64,000 nucleotides of DNA. Origin: Ischnura elegans (taxonomy: Eukaryota > Arthropoda > Insecta > Odonata > Coenagrionidae). Below the pieces are notes generated by a model, which saw only the letters and a list, made by a program, of their open reading frames with translations, was not told where the DNA came from and did not search any database. Below, piece by piece: positions 32,094-43,102 of the stretch. The stretch covers positions 108,767,111 to 108,831,110 of the forward strand of contig NC_060247.1 of NCBI RefSeq assembly GCF_921293095.1, in the 5' to 3' direction. Position 1 is the stretch's first letter. Every line of letters starts with the position of its first letter. A program made the position numbers and the translations under genes.

Positions 32094-32180
32094 GGGAGTC
32101 CAATTGCATGCTGCATGCTGGTGATTGATCACCCCCTGCCAAACACACAAGAGGTGGCTCGCAGGGTATTATGTACATGA
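32094..32180 (+). mobile_element. LINE family A tail fragment directly behind the tRNA relic
   Basis: GGGAGTCCAATTGCATGCTG, hairpin GGTGATTGATCACC, then GGCTCGCAGGGTATTATGTA. It starts 8 bp after the tRNA-like sequence. Confidence 0.85.
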
Positions 32181-32238
32181 TTGATGGGTCTAATCGGCTG
32201 GTTACTACGATAGCGTTTTTCACGTTCTTTATTTATTT

Positions 32239-32370
32239 CGATCGACGATTTGATTCCCGCGTTTCGGCTCACTGGGCCATCTTCTGGTACAAGACCAGAT
32301 TCTTGTACCAGGTGATGGCTCAGTGAGCCGAAACGCGTGTACGCAGTAAAACATTTTGTGGAAAAGTGCT
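32239..32370. mobile_element. Fold-back element with a hammerhead-like core (motif 5)
   Basis: Inverse arms meet around 32293-32301. On the plus strand: GTAC, CAGGTGA, one spare T, stem GGCTC/GAGCC around AGT, GAAAC (32330-32334), GCGT, GTAC pairing with GTAC. The box has lost the CTGANGA consensus (the other arm reads CAGAAGA). TTCTTTATTTATTT left and TCTTTTATTTATTT right look like a target duplication of about 15 bp. Confidence 0.55.
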
Positions 32371-32635
32371 ACGATCTTTTATTTATTTAAATGTGTCTAA
32401 CTTCCACCAATTGGAGCCTGAATCTGTTGAACTCATTTCATTCCCATTAAATTTTTAACGCGCAGGGAAAGATATATTTGTAAGCATTGACTTTGTAAAC
32501 TGTTTACATTTCCCATTGACGTTAACGATGATTTGGATTTTAGTGTTGTACTCGGCTTTTGGTCGATGCCGGCCATCATTGCAAGCGAAAAAAGTAGTCA
32601 GAGACCTCCCAATTGGCCGACTGCGATATATTTTA

Positions 32636-33440
32636 AATCTACATCTACATCTACATAATACCCTGCGAGCCACCTCTAGCGTGTTTGGCAGGGGGTGATC
32701 AATCACCAGCATGCAGCATGCATTTGGACTCCCACATGCACACCACACCGTCCAAAAAACGTCACGTATACTAACAAGCTATACTTCTATATGCTTTTAG
32801 AAATAATAATAAAACTAAGAAACATGAATTAATTTTTACATAGGTTAGTAGGCTACACTACAAGTCACACAATCTATTTACGAGTTCTATTGCTGCCGTT
32901 ATTATCTCATATTGATCGCGGAAAAAATGACATTCGGAATCTGTCTGTTCTGCAATCTATCTCTCTAATTTTATTTATATGATCTGATCTTCCGCAGTAT
33001 GCTGGCGTCCGTAAGATATGGTTAACTTCGTCAGAAAAGACACTGCTCTTGAATTTATCTGAAAGGTTTAGTCTATTTTTCAATCTACGGTCCGACAGAG
33101 ATTCCCATCCGAGTTTATCTAAGAAGTCAGTTACACTAACAAGACTATCGTAACGACCTTTCACATACCTGGCAGCTCTTCTTTGCACGCGTTCTAACTC
33201 TGTTATTAAGCCTTTTTCATGAGGGTCCCAAACACTGGCGGCGTATTCCAGATGTGGCCTAATGAGGGAAAAGTAGCTAATTTCTCTCACTTTGTCGTCG
33301 CACTTTCCTAATATTCTTTTAACAAAACTCATTTTACGATTAGCTTGACCGGTTATTTCTCGAATATGTTTATTCCACGATAGAACATTATTGAGTCTAA
33401 CCCCTAGATATTTCACGGATTCAACAGTCTCTAATTGGGA
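32636..33440 (-). mobile_element. LINE family A copy
   Basis: Complete 3' end: three TAGATG units, the GCAGGGTATTATG block and the hairpin, then UTR and coding part. Truncated 5' at about 33440. Confidence 0.92.
32907..33416 (-). pseudogene. LINE family A, C-terminal 169 codons of the RT protein
   Basis: Open frame KYLGVRLNNVLSWNKHIREI, then the QRRAARYVKGRYDS block, ending MSFFPRSI, slightly short of the stop of the 4431 copy (the frame meets TGATAATA-type sequence early). It lacks the polymerase core. Well preserved, so a fairly recent insertion. Confidence 0.9.
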
Positions 33441-34974
33441 GAATGCGTAAAATTTGAGTGTGAGGACTGAGCATTTTGGGGTACTTGAGCAATCAAATTA
33501 ACCTGCCTTATAATGATAATAATTTATTTAATCACAAAAAGTTTTGGCTGCACAAACTGGTAACAGCAAAGGAGAGGGAGCTTGGGGGGTGGTCTCCAAG
33601 GTCATAAGATCAGAATTCAGCCAACGGAAAATTACAAAACGTAATGCCGTAAAAAATAAACGCGGGAAATGTTCCATAAGTATTGATACAATATATTAAA
33701 AATACCATAAAGATTAATGTTCAATTTTTTTCTTGAGAAAGAAGCCAGTCTTTGGCAAGTGTTAACATTTTTTGAGAATTTAATTTTTTTAATTTCAGCG
33801 AGGTGTAGATTGTAAATTAAATATATTTGGCCGAATGTAGAGGAAGCAATATTTATACTAATTTAATCTTGGTCTATTTCTTACAAATTTTGACTCATTG
33901 CTTAAATTATATTTACATTTATCAGATACACTCGACATATTGCCACTTCTGGCATAGAAAAATTTAAGACTATTAATAGGTTAGTATCCAAAATCTTCCT
34001 AGTCGCAATCGCATATGCGTTAATTGAGCTGAGAAATAATTCCAAAAATGCATGTTTTCCCTTTGTTAAAATGGGGCACAATGCTTAAGGTCCGTCCTAC
34101 TGTAAAGATGGACTGATACGTAATTTTTTAGCTTTATATGGGGAATAATTATCATCACTACATTGTTATTGAGTTTAGTGTCTATATATTGAGCAGAGAG
34201 CGTGTGCTAGGGCCGTTGGTGACCGTTAAAAGCACGGAATAGATGAACGCTCGAATAACTTTATTACTGATTTAAATACTCCGTAATTACGAACTGGAAT
34301 TATTCTCGAACGATTCAAGCCCCTCCGGCCACCCATTTAATCTGTGGTACGGAATGAATACGAGTCCCATTGCTTCACGCTTCCTTGTAAAACCAATGTA
34401 AAATTAATCTGAAAGGCATGAAAACTATAAAATTCAGATGTTATCATTCTGTGCCGCGGGATTATTCAATGCGGATACGTGTGCCGAGTTCTTTCTCTAA
34501 AATAATTTATGGCGTGCGTAAAATTCTACGCTATCTGCCTTCGATTGGATGCGAGGTATTTCGAGATAAGTGGGTTTCAATGATTTTCTGGTGATTTTTC
34601 CTCCGTTATGTCATGATAGCTACACTGGTAATAAATATAATTATCAGAATTGCATCCCAAGATAGTGCTGCACTCTTCAAGGCCTTTGTGATAATGTGTC
34701 CCATCGTTTTTGCAAATGAAAAAAAAAATAATTCCAGAAATTTCTTTGCTGCGATAAACTGTGGAGCACATCCAAGAATTAATCGCTGCTCCCGATAGAA
34801 GAACTGCTTGCATTTATTTATAAATTGCCTTAATTTCGTTTATTTTGTGCCGCATTATTTCTTTTTCAATATTATTTTTTGGACTTATTTTGGCATGCAT
34901 TTCTTAGCGATGAGCCCTTTTCCTTATACAAACCTGGAATAGATAAAACCATTTCATTCTCTAACATAGGCAGC
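33441..34974. other. No recognisable feature
   Basis: AT-rich. Small frames at 34577-34813 (minus) and 34613-34798 (plus) are mutual shadows. Confidence 0.45.
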
Positions 34975-35235
34975 TTCTGGGTGAGATACGAAGTACGGAG
35001 GAGAAAGAAGGTATGGATGGAGCGAGTACTGAGCTGGGAGGGGATGTTGAAAACAGTGGTAGGGAGAAGAATGTTTCGTGAACGAGGGTAAGGAAGGAAG
35101 AGAATAACATTTTTAGATAGAATGAAAGGGAGTAGGCCTTATTGTGAATTGAATAGAGAATCTCATCAAGAAGGGCGAGACTGCAAGAATGCTTCTTAAG
35201 GACTCTATGGAAACCTACCTTAATCGTCAGAATAC
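34975..35235 (+). pseudogene. LINE family D C-terminal fragment
   Basis: KVWMERVLSWEGMLKTVVGR then, after a stop, GRKRITFLDRMKGSRPY. Homologous to the minus-strand fragment at 37262-37495; both end in GGAAACCTACCTTAATCG. This is the C-terminal motif of another arthropod LINE type, distinct from families A and C. Confidence 0.75.
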
Positions 35236-36237
35236 TTTTAAAAAGTTAGTCAATTTTCGCTTTCTATGTTTGTGTACTTGTGCTATATTATTATATGTCA
35301 CATGGAAAGGTGAGTGAATGGTGGGCATTCACAGTACCTGTAAACACCAATAAGCGTTCAACCAACTTTTTCTATTTTTTTCGATTGCCATAAAATGTGT
35401 ATCCGGGGTATGCCTCATTTTGGTAGTTAGTCTCCTACCACAAATCATCCTTGAGGTAGCTACCATGATATCACGTAGATTTATCTACTGTATGCATTCC
35501 ATATTTACTCATTTGCTACGAGAGGGTGAGCTGTAATACCATCACTTAACTAGAGCGTAACGTTATGCTAATGATTAAATGCATTACTCATTCTTAGTAT
35601 ACGATTCACTAAAATGTATACCCTCCATTGCTGTATTACTTTTTGTTTTCTAAATTGCACGTATTCATGATATAATACATGGGGACGGTATCTTAAAACG
35701 CATCAACATGCATTCTTACTTCAAAAAAGTAGCACCCTGGTATATGGAATATGACATGTCCTTTTCTCTCCGTTTACTGGAGAGACATGACTCAACATAT
35801 TGGTATATTGCCTTTCTTTTTCATATGCTGCCCAAGATTACGGATAAGATTATCCATACCTGCGGAGACAGATCAACCATCGTCACAAACGTAGACCGTG
35901 CAAAAAAGCGTACATATCAATACTACTGGGTGTATAAATCGAAAATATTAAGCAATAGCAATTACTTTAGAGACTTAACAGGCCATTTTTTACGCCGTGG
36001 TACTTTTTATGCGGTCTTTTATTGCTTTCAGGAAATATGAACTTTTGAGCACCTCCGTTCTCGAATCTATGTCCCTGATATTGCGTCCATTATCCTACTT
36101 ACTGTCTTTAGGGTCTTTCGAAATATCCTGACTTTATGTGCAAATATTTCCCCCTAAAATATATATAAAGGATTAATCCGCGATGAAAAAAGACTTTCAG
36201 AATTTAGTGATTGTTTAATGTCTGGGGAAAATAATCT
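35236..36237. other. No recognisable feature
   Basis: The 110-codon frame at 35708-36040 shows no known domain. A very decayed LINE-tail-like stretch may lie at 35440-35500. Confidence 0.35.
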
Positions 36238-36645
36238 TATCTACATAATTGCATTCGAGCCACATTTAGGCTGTTATGCATTATACGATCAACCAACAGC
36301 ATGCAACATGATCCCCACATGCTCACCCCATGCATGTATGACACATAAGTTTCCATATCCTTATAATGAAGGCAATCTGCTTATGAAGCTAGGACATGCA
36401 AAACATGCTGTTTGAAATGCTAGGAAATTTCAGAAATATGTATGAAGGAAAACTTAAGACATTAAGCTACACTACCAATCAACAAACCTATTTCTAGGCC
36501 CTAACACTGCCGTTGCAGTCTATTATCGATCGCGGAAAAAATAAATCATAAATCTATCTGCGCGACAGTGAATTCTTCTAATTTCGTTTTGATTATCTAA
36601 TTTATTGTACTGTATGGCGTTCATTAAATATGGTTAACCGTTCAG
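36238..36645 (-). mobile_element. Old LINE copy, family A-like 3' end
   Basis: Recognisable order of tail (GCATGCAACATG), UTR (AGCTACACTACCAATCAACA), the coding end (AACACTGCCGTTGCAGTCTA) and ATATGGTTAACCG, all heavily mutated. Confidence 0.65.
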
Positions 36646-37006
36646 TCCAATGTTCCCATTTGGGAACAGAATTTACAAAATTCATGAAAATTATACTTCG
36701 TGTCTATTATTACTTTTATAGCTTTTGTTATGTGAATTAAGTATGGATGTGTTTTTAATGTGAATTGCATGACTTCTGTATTCAATGGTCGTTAATTATA
36801 CCCTTTCAAAATTGGTTATTTTCATCACCTCTGTAGTGAGTACGGGGTTTAATCGATATTTTCCCTACACTTGCTCTCCGGTAAAAAATGCTCATTTATT
36901 CAAAACTTATTTTGTTAAACTTACTTCTTGGTCAAGTGTATATTTATTTTTCAAACAGAGCAAACTCTTGTGTCGTGCTTCCATTTGGGAATATGCCTGA
37001 AAACGC
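36646..37006. other. No recognisable feature
   Basis: AT-rich; nothing recognised. Confidence 0.4.
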
Positions 37007-37192
37007 ATTTATTTTATTTTTATTTCCAACTTCCCCGTAAACAGCACATAGAGGACTTTATAACGGAGGAATTAACATATCACAACACAAACATCCATGC
37101 CCTGGATAGGGACCACTTCCCCAGGTGGGATTCGAATCCACGACCTACGGTTTGACAGGCAAGGACTTTACCCCACCGTCACCTAGGCCGGC
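37007..37192 (-). mobile_element. SINE S1
   Basis: Minus strand: head GCCTAGGTGACGGTGGGGTA, B box TGGATTCGAATCCCACC, body CCAGGGCATGGATGTTTGTG and an AAAATAAA tail. Confidence 0.85.
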
Positions 37193-37261
37193 GAAATTTC
37201 AAAAAAAATTATTCGGGTTTTCATTCATAATATCTCTTTTTTATTATTATTATAGTCTTCT

Positions 37262-37495
37262 ACCGATTAAGGTAGGTTTCCATGGAGTACTAAAGAGGTG
37301 ATCTGGGAGCCTCCCTTTCCTTCAGGCACTGCCTTCTTTAATTCACTGTAAGGCCTACTCTCTTTCAATCTATCTAAAAATCCTATTCTTTTCCTTCCCC
37401 TCCCTCGTTTCCCCAACATTCTACCCTCCAACACCATTTTCAACATCCCCTCACCGCTAAGCACTAACTCCATCCAAACCTTCTGTCTAATTAGT
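37262..37495 (-). pseudogene. LINE family D C-terminal fragment
   Basis: Minus strand: QKVWMELVLSGEGMLKMVLE, then GRKRIGFLDRLKESRPYSEL and KKAVPEGKGG. Better preserved than the copy at 34975. The 278-codon open frame that contains it (37267-38103) also runs through a family A piece and unrelated sequence and is not a real protein. Confidence 0.8.
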
Positions 37496-37544
37496 TGTAA
37501 AAGAAATAGGATATGAAAATATATAAAAATCAGTTGGTAAGTTA

Positions 37545-37675
37545 GTTCGCTCTTTGAAGGTTTAATTTCGTCGTAAAATAAATTGCTCTTGAATTTACAT
37601 AAGAAGTTTAGTCTATTTTTCAATCTACGGTCTGACAGCGTTTCCCATCCGAGTAGTTCTAATATGATAATTTTT
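37545..37675 (-). pseudogene. LINE family A coding fragment
   Basis: Minus strand: LLGWETLSDRRLKNRLNFLC then KFKSNLFYDEI, the block found in all family A copies, with no tail. It is directly behind the family D fragment. Confidence 0.85.
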
Positions 37676-38388
37676 AAAATTTTACTCCAGCAATGTGGCA
37701 TTACCTCTTTTACCCTGGAGAACATAAAATAGAGAACTGTGAAAGACAGATTGGTAATCAAGTATTTTGTCGACAGCGGCAGGCTTTTCTGGTGCGCCAA
37801 ACGTGTGCCAGGTGCACGCATGTTATTTTCTCCATCCTCACTGAGATTTTGACGAAGCGTTGGGACAGATACATTCTTCTTAGCGGGATGGTGGCGTTTC
37901 AAAAAAAAAGCCAGTCTCCGTTCTCCATAGGGGAAGAAGGCTTCATCCGCCGAACAAAAGGCCACCTTAAGCATCTTTGGTGCACGGGGAGCCAGAGGGA
38001 AAACATTTCGCCGCAGAGAGAATGAGGACTTTCTTCTCTCGTCCTCACATTGGAACTGGCGTCCCGTGTATTCAGAGCAGTGGGGAGGGGGACTCACTCC
38101 CATTCAAGAATGGGAAGGGTTAGGGAAGATTAGGGCTGCCAGGCGTCAGGAAAATACCGGACATGAACTAAACGGTTTATACTTTTTCTCGGAGTCCGGT
38201 AGGAATATCTGGAAAATAATCCAAGTGCTTTACTATCGCAAATAATGTGGACGTTTAGTTTTATTATTTCATATCCGTGATTGTATAAAATTTTAAGGCC
38301 TCGATTGACCGCGAGACCAAAAAGTAAGAATAAAACCCAATCTTTTGATACTTTGTAGCACTCCACTAACTGTATTAGGTGAGGATAC
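37676..38388. other. No recognisable feature
   Basis: Frames of 110 (plus) and 78 (minus) codons are not recognised. Confidence 0.35.
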
Positions 38389-38757
38389 CTTTACTAAACA
38401 ACATAAATAAAAACTAGAACACGACCCGGGTTTCAACGTCTTAGCATCATCATCAGGTGGTTACCACTGCATATATCGCAAATCCTTAAATGCCAAAATT
38501 ATAAGTGGGAGGGGGAGTTGGAAGGCAAAGAGGAAGGGAGCGGGTCAGTTAGGGAGGGGGGAAGCCTGGTCCACCAATGCTGAAAGGATAGGGAAATGGG
38601 AGGGCAACAGTCATTCGTTTAGAAGGTTAACATCTGCGTCAAGGTAACATTTTAACATTTCGAGCTGTTCAAAGGCATTCAGCACACGTCGGTCATTAGC
38701 TAAATGCAAGGTTTTCACGTGTTCTAGTTGTTATTTATGTGGTTCAGTAAAACTTCC
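38389..38757. mobile_element. Inverted-repeat element carrying a hammerhead-like motif
   Basis: Left end TTTACTAAACAACATAAATA continuing AAAACTAGAACACG; right end inverted TTTTACTGAACCACATAAAT continuing AACAACTAGAACACG. The interior (about 250 bp) is G-rich and non-coding. Confidence 0.65.
38415..38462 (-). ncRNA. Hammerhead-like motif 6
   Basis: Minus strand: AACCAC, CTGATGA (38450-38456), one spare T, stem GATG/CGTT (two wobble pairs), GAAA, then helix III ACC-CG-GGT, C of the GTC triplet, and GTGTT pairing with AACCAC with one bulge. All parts of a type I hammerhead are present. Confidence 0.6.
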
Positions 38758-39235
38758 TCCCCTATTAAAGTTTACCAAAAAGTAAATTTTAAAACGGTGC
38801 TATCATGCGAATGATCTCTTTCACATAAATATTATTCAAATATTGTGCGTGTTTCCTTAATTGAAAACGTCAGGCAAGGTAGTGCGGAAGCGATGTTTGA
38901 CTGCTCTCGAAAAGATATGGGGTATTTAATTTTCTTTTATCGATGTAATTTTTTTTGCTCGTAAAAAATAGGAATATTGTAGTGATTTTGCTTATTGTAC
39001 ATTTAGCTGTTTACTTTGCAGCTGGATTAATGCCGACAAAGTTTTGCTCTCTTTTGTGGAAATTGTTACGGTAGTAGGTAGTCATTGAACTCTGTTTTCT
39101 AACAAAATGATTCCCAGCACAAATCATGAGATTTCTTTAGTTTCCGTGGGAATATGCTAGTAGAAGGCAATTTGCACAAACTTTGCCGATGAATAATCAG
39201 CCTAGGTCAATAAAAATAAATAGACCATTATTGAT
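38758..39235. other. No recognisable feature
   Basis: AT-rich; nothing recognised. Confidence 0.4.
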
Positions 39236-39362
39236 ATTTATTTATTTGTTTAATTTTTTGTTTAATTATTTATTGACACACCTCCGAAAACAGCACTCTT
39301 CGACCTTTACATCGGGGTTTTTGAAAATATTTAACAATCAAACGTGCACAAACATCCATCCA
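39236..39362 (-). mobile_element. SINE S1, head missing
   Basis: AAATAAATAAT-type tail region and the body (GGATGGATGTTTGTGCACGT, minus strand); the tRNA head is absent. Confidence 0.65.
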
Positions 39363-39444
39363 TTTGTTTCGGTTTTCACTACATGCTTTGCAACGTTGTA
39401 GAGTGTCCTACGCATAGAAATATTTTGTGTTAAATTCTGCTGAG

Positions 39445-39486
39445 AGCATCTGGAAACCGCTCAAACGTACCGGTTTCCAGATGCTG
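39445..39486. repeat. Small palindrome AGCATCTGGAAACCG … CGGTTTCCAGATGCT
   Basis: Arms of about 15 bp around a 10-bp spacer. TGCTGAGAGCATCTGG at its start also occurs at 40640-40655, and AGAGCATCTGG is the core of the P-like element 1 terminus. Confidence 0.7.
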
Positions 39487-39769
39487 TAAAAAGTACTTAC
39501 TGTTTTCTGTTAACTAGCATCTCTAAGTTTCCCCAAGAGTCTCGTAGAAATCACGAAAGTTACGCAGTTTACCCGTGAAGTCGCTTGAAAAAGACAGCTT
39601 TCACTAAAACCTCATGCAAATTCACTCTTGGTAACTGAAAAATAATTTCTTGTAGACATTTACTTCCATTTTGTCTTTCTCTCTACATCGACCACAATTC
39701 TCCTTATGTGTCAAAAACAATTAGAAATATGGGACCCTAATTTTGTTTATCATTTATAGTCTACATACA

Positions 39770-40350
39770 TATAGTACCCTGCGAGCCACCTCTAGGGTGT
39801 TTCAGTGGCGGATACAGAAAAAACTCAAGGGGGGGGCGCAACATATCTTGAGTTGTCTTTACTTTTATCGTAATAAAAGATGATCAAGTCACAGGCAAAG
39901 TATATGAAAATTTTATTTAAAGTGATTATAAACATGTAAAAGACAATGCCATCTTATGATATAAAAAAGTTACAATTGTGGTTTTGCAATGTTCGGTAAT
40001 ACAAGCGGACCCGCAAGGGGGGGGCGCGCGCCCCCTGCGCCCCCCATCTGTATCCGCCACTGGGGTGTTTGGCAGGGGGTGACCAATAATCAACCTGCAG
40101 CATGCTAGAGGACCGTCAATGCACAACTTACGGTCATAGAAATAAAACACACAATTATAACAAAAAATACGTGCACATTCTTGAAATTGCAAAACTCGCC
40201 AATGGTTTGCAATTCCTACAGTAAAGCCATGCAAGATAAGAACAATGAAAAAAATTAAAACATACAATGAGTCGAGCTAGCGAGTGACGCCATAAATTCT
40301 TATAATCGAGTTACACCGTTGCTATCCTTAATAATACTAGTAAAGAATGG
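39770..40350 (-). mobile_element. LINE family B copy, split by a MITE
   Basis: Minus strand: UTR of the type seen at 19237-19604 (ACCATTGGCGAGTTTTGCAA), the tail, and the TAGAGGTGGCTCGCAGGGTA end at 39775-39795. A 260-bp MITE lies between 39803 and 40062. Confidence 0.8.
39803..40062. mobile_element. hAT-like MITE, 260 bp, inserted in a LINE tail
   Basis: Ends CAGTGGCGGATACAG exact on both sides; the 8-bp duplication GGGTGTTT is exact (39795-39802, 40063-40070). Same family as 15590-16606 and 50302-50542. Gives the uninterrupted state for the nested element at 15673. Confidence 0.93.
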
Positions 40351-41092
40351 CATTTCTCTCCATAGTGTCCGAGTTACATGCGTCGAAGTTGATTTCTGAG
40401 AACGTTTTCGCGGCCTATGAAACTATGGAGAGAAGAGTAATCCAGTGCTGCGAAAGCCTCAACAACAAAAAAAAAAGAATTACAGGTTACATTTATCTGA
40501 TTTGCAGCATATTTCTTTTATTTCCATTCTCGTGATCACGATTACCATAATGCTACGGTACATAGTGCGACATTTTATCCGACATTCAATTTAATTCCGT
40601 CAAATTCCCTTTGTTTTAGAAATTTCGAGCCATATATTTTGCTGAGAGCATCTGGTAATCGTAGGGGGGATGAGGAGGGGTAAAAATGTGGGGGAGTAGA
40701 GGGGATGGATGGAAGACAAGTGGATGAGTGGGTTTGGAGGAAGGGGCGGGTGGCGGCGGCGGCGACCGGTCCTCAACAATGGCAGATTTTTGCGGAGGGG
40801 GAAGAAGGGAGTGGCTTGCGAAAGGGTGCGGTGGAAATATCGCAAATACCCCTCCCCACCTCCCGTCCCCACACACGCGCGCCCGCTCAGATCTCCGGGA
40901 AAACAGCCAGGCACTCCACCCCTTTCGACACACACACACCCTAGAAACCCTTTTTCGTGAAAGCGAATCCCCCCACCCTCGCGCGGAGCAGATGCTGCTC
41001 TGCTGCCCCCTTTCTCTCCTTGTACCCCTAAACTCCCCCTCCTTCGCACCCCCCTGTGGCTCGTGTGTGTGCGGAATGTCTTCCGCATCTAG
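40351..41092. other. GC-rich island, no recognisable gene
   Basis: 40660-41060 carries overlapping open frames on both strands (79-164 codons). None is recognised; the mutual overlap suggests base composition rather than coding. Confidence 0.4.
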
Positions 41093-41700
41093 AAATCAAC
41101 CCTTTTATCTTCTTCCTTCCTCATCCCATGGCCAGGAAGAGCGCGTGCTCCTGCTTTCCACCTTGAGTCTAGCACAGCTCCAAGTTCACAGAGCGGATTT
41201 TTCAAGCTGTTTGATGAGTTAGGCTGGCCACCTCTCCCTGAGCTGAGGGAAAAATACAAACTAAACTTCTATGCCTCGCATTTACAGATGATGTATTACG
41301 CATCACTGTTTGCGCCGCTCTTTGATGAGAAAAATTGTGAAAATTGCTGAAGATATTCGTGCACCAAAACAAAAGATGGCATTTTTTCCTCAAACAATCA
41401 CCCCTTTTCTCTTCTTCCTTCCTCATCCCATAGCTAGGAAGAGCGCGTGCGCCTGCTCCTATTTTCCACCTTGAGTCTAGACCACTAGTTTACGGAGCAG
41501 TTGGATGAGTTAGGTTGGGATCCTTTTCATAAGCAGAGGGAAAAATACAAGATAACCTTTGGAGAAAATTATATGTCTCGCATAAGCAGATGATGTATTA
41601 CACATTGCGGTTTATGTCGCACATTGATTGGAAAAAATGGAGAATATTTTTTTTTAATTTTGCATGAAACACCAGATGACATGTTTTCATCGATCAATCA
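41093..41700 (+). repeat. Tandem duplication, two units of ~303 bp
   Basis: Units begin at about 41097 and 41400: CTTCTTCCTTCCTCATCCCA, then AGGAAGAGCGCGTG, CCACCTTGAGTCTAG, GAGGGAAAAATACAA and GCAGATGATGTATTAC occur in the same order in both. Diverged by substitutions and small indels. No ends, no coding recognised. Confidence 0.85.
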
Positions 41701-42785
41701 TGGATAATACAATACACAATTATCGGTATTTTGCCTAATTCTGTGCTACTAAATTTTAAAAATCCATTCTGGCATATTAATTGTGTATTTGGCATTCGAA
41801 AGAATATTAACCTTGAATAATGATTCTTATTCTTTCTGTATGTATTCCTTAATTTTTGGATGCATAGGTAAGATTTATGGAATGGTTTAAGTTTCAAGGT
41901 TGTAGAAGTAAGTTTTTTCTCTGTTTTTTTATCTTCTGTGTTTCAGGTTCATTTTTTGCACTTAGTAATTTGTTCTCAGCCGTTCAAATCAAATTTTCTA
42001 ACATCAATTCCCTGTATTATTTCTCATAATTGCGAACGTACCTTAAGTAGAAAATCAAGACTGAAAAAATATTGCAATCAACTTGCAATCTTGATTAAAC
42101 CCGCTTAGTCTCTTAAGTTATCAGGACGTTCATGACTTCGTTTCCAAATAGTTTTTCATGGAGTTAAATGGGTGGTCTTTGTTGGTGAATGTTCACCCTG
42201 TACTAAGCGTCTTTTTGGTTGTTTGCACGCACCGCCACAGCTCCGTCACCAGTCCTCTTTCTTCTCACGCACAAATAAAGGCAGCACCCCATACTTCCCC
42301 ATTACCAACCCTCACCACACATTGGCAACCCTTCCGCGTCATCATCCTGCATCCCGGGCGATGTTTTCCTCTTTTGCTTCCCCCCCCCCCCCCCATACAC
42401 ATCGCAGCAGGCGGCTCAGCCCTTCGTCCATCACAGCTTCCTCTTCCGCAACGACCTTTTCCGCATTTGTGTGGCTCACCACCCTCACGGACTGCCCACC
42501 CCCGCGACCACTCTTTAAATGGACCAACCACCCACACAACACGCCGTCTCCACCCCCTGACTGCATCCAGATTTCATCCTCAATGTTGGGGTTCGGACAC
42601 CGTGCTGCGAGATATAAATGCTTCGTTAGGTCTGCCTGCCAAAAGAGTGGGTACTATGCCTTCCTCTGACGTGGAACCCACGACGTGGTTTATGCACTAA
42701 GTTTCAAAGTTTGAGTCAAATCAATGAATTGAACAATTAACTTTGGTAACACCGGAGCAAATTTGTATTCACCCAAGAAGAACAT
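41701..42785. other. No recognisable feature; C-rich centre
   Basis: 42230-42570 is C-rich, including a run of 15 C, with overlapping 165- and 180-codon frames that look compositional. Confidence 0.4.
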
Positions 42786-42910
42786 GGTTAGGTAGTGTAA
42801 CTGGTGGCGTACCTGACCGTCAATCCGGGGATCCGGGTTCGAATCCCGGCCTAGCAAAATGATTTTCTCATGGCGAATTTCCTCCTACGCATATATATCT
42901 AAGCACTCTT
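42786..42910 (+). mobile_element. tRNA-derived SINE (family S2), copy 1
   Basis: A tRNA-like head (GGTTAGG/CCTAGC acceptor pairing, A-box-like GTGTAACTGGTGGC, B box GGGTTCGAATCCC) is followed by a body TGGCGAATTTCCTCCTACGC and ATATATATCTA. The anticodon region is not clear, and the D arm is poor for a tRNA gene. Confidence 0.65.
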
Positions 42911-43102
42911 ACGCGGGACTGCGTACGAAGTTACTTGTTCAATGCAGCGCTTTCAAAATGCATCCGTCGCGGAATAGCGACTAAACGGGGTTTATTTTCC
43001 AACAGTGGTGGAGCACGACCTCCATTTTCTGTGCCACAGTGTGAGCTCGAAACGTCAACATCTTTTTCGGTAAATCCAGTCAGAGATTCGCCTTAGAATA
43101 AG

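Noticed and set aside
37267-38103. 278-codon minus-strand open frame
   Set aside because: It runs through a family D LINE end, a family A LINE piece and unrelated sequence; a chance joining of remnants, not a protein.
40600-41222. 162-164 codon frames on both strands
   Set aside because: Same pattern of mutual overlap in a G/C-biased stretch.
42158-42700. 165-180 codon frames
   Set aside because: C-rich low-complexity DNA; overlapping frames on both strands.
42786-42855. Functional tRNA gene
   Set aside because: The B box and partial acceptor are good, but the anticodon region is unclear and a repeated SINE body follows.
43031-43045. CTCGAAACGTCAAC, right half of a hammerhead-like core
   Set aside because: No CTGANGA box in a usable position upstream.
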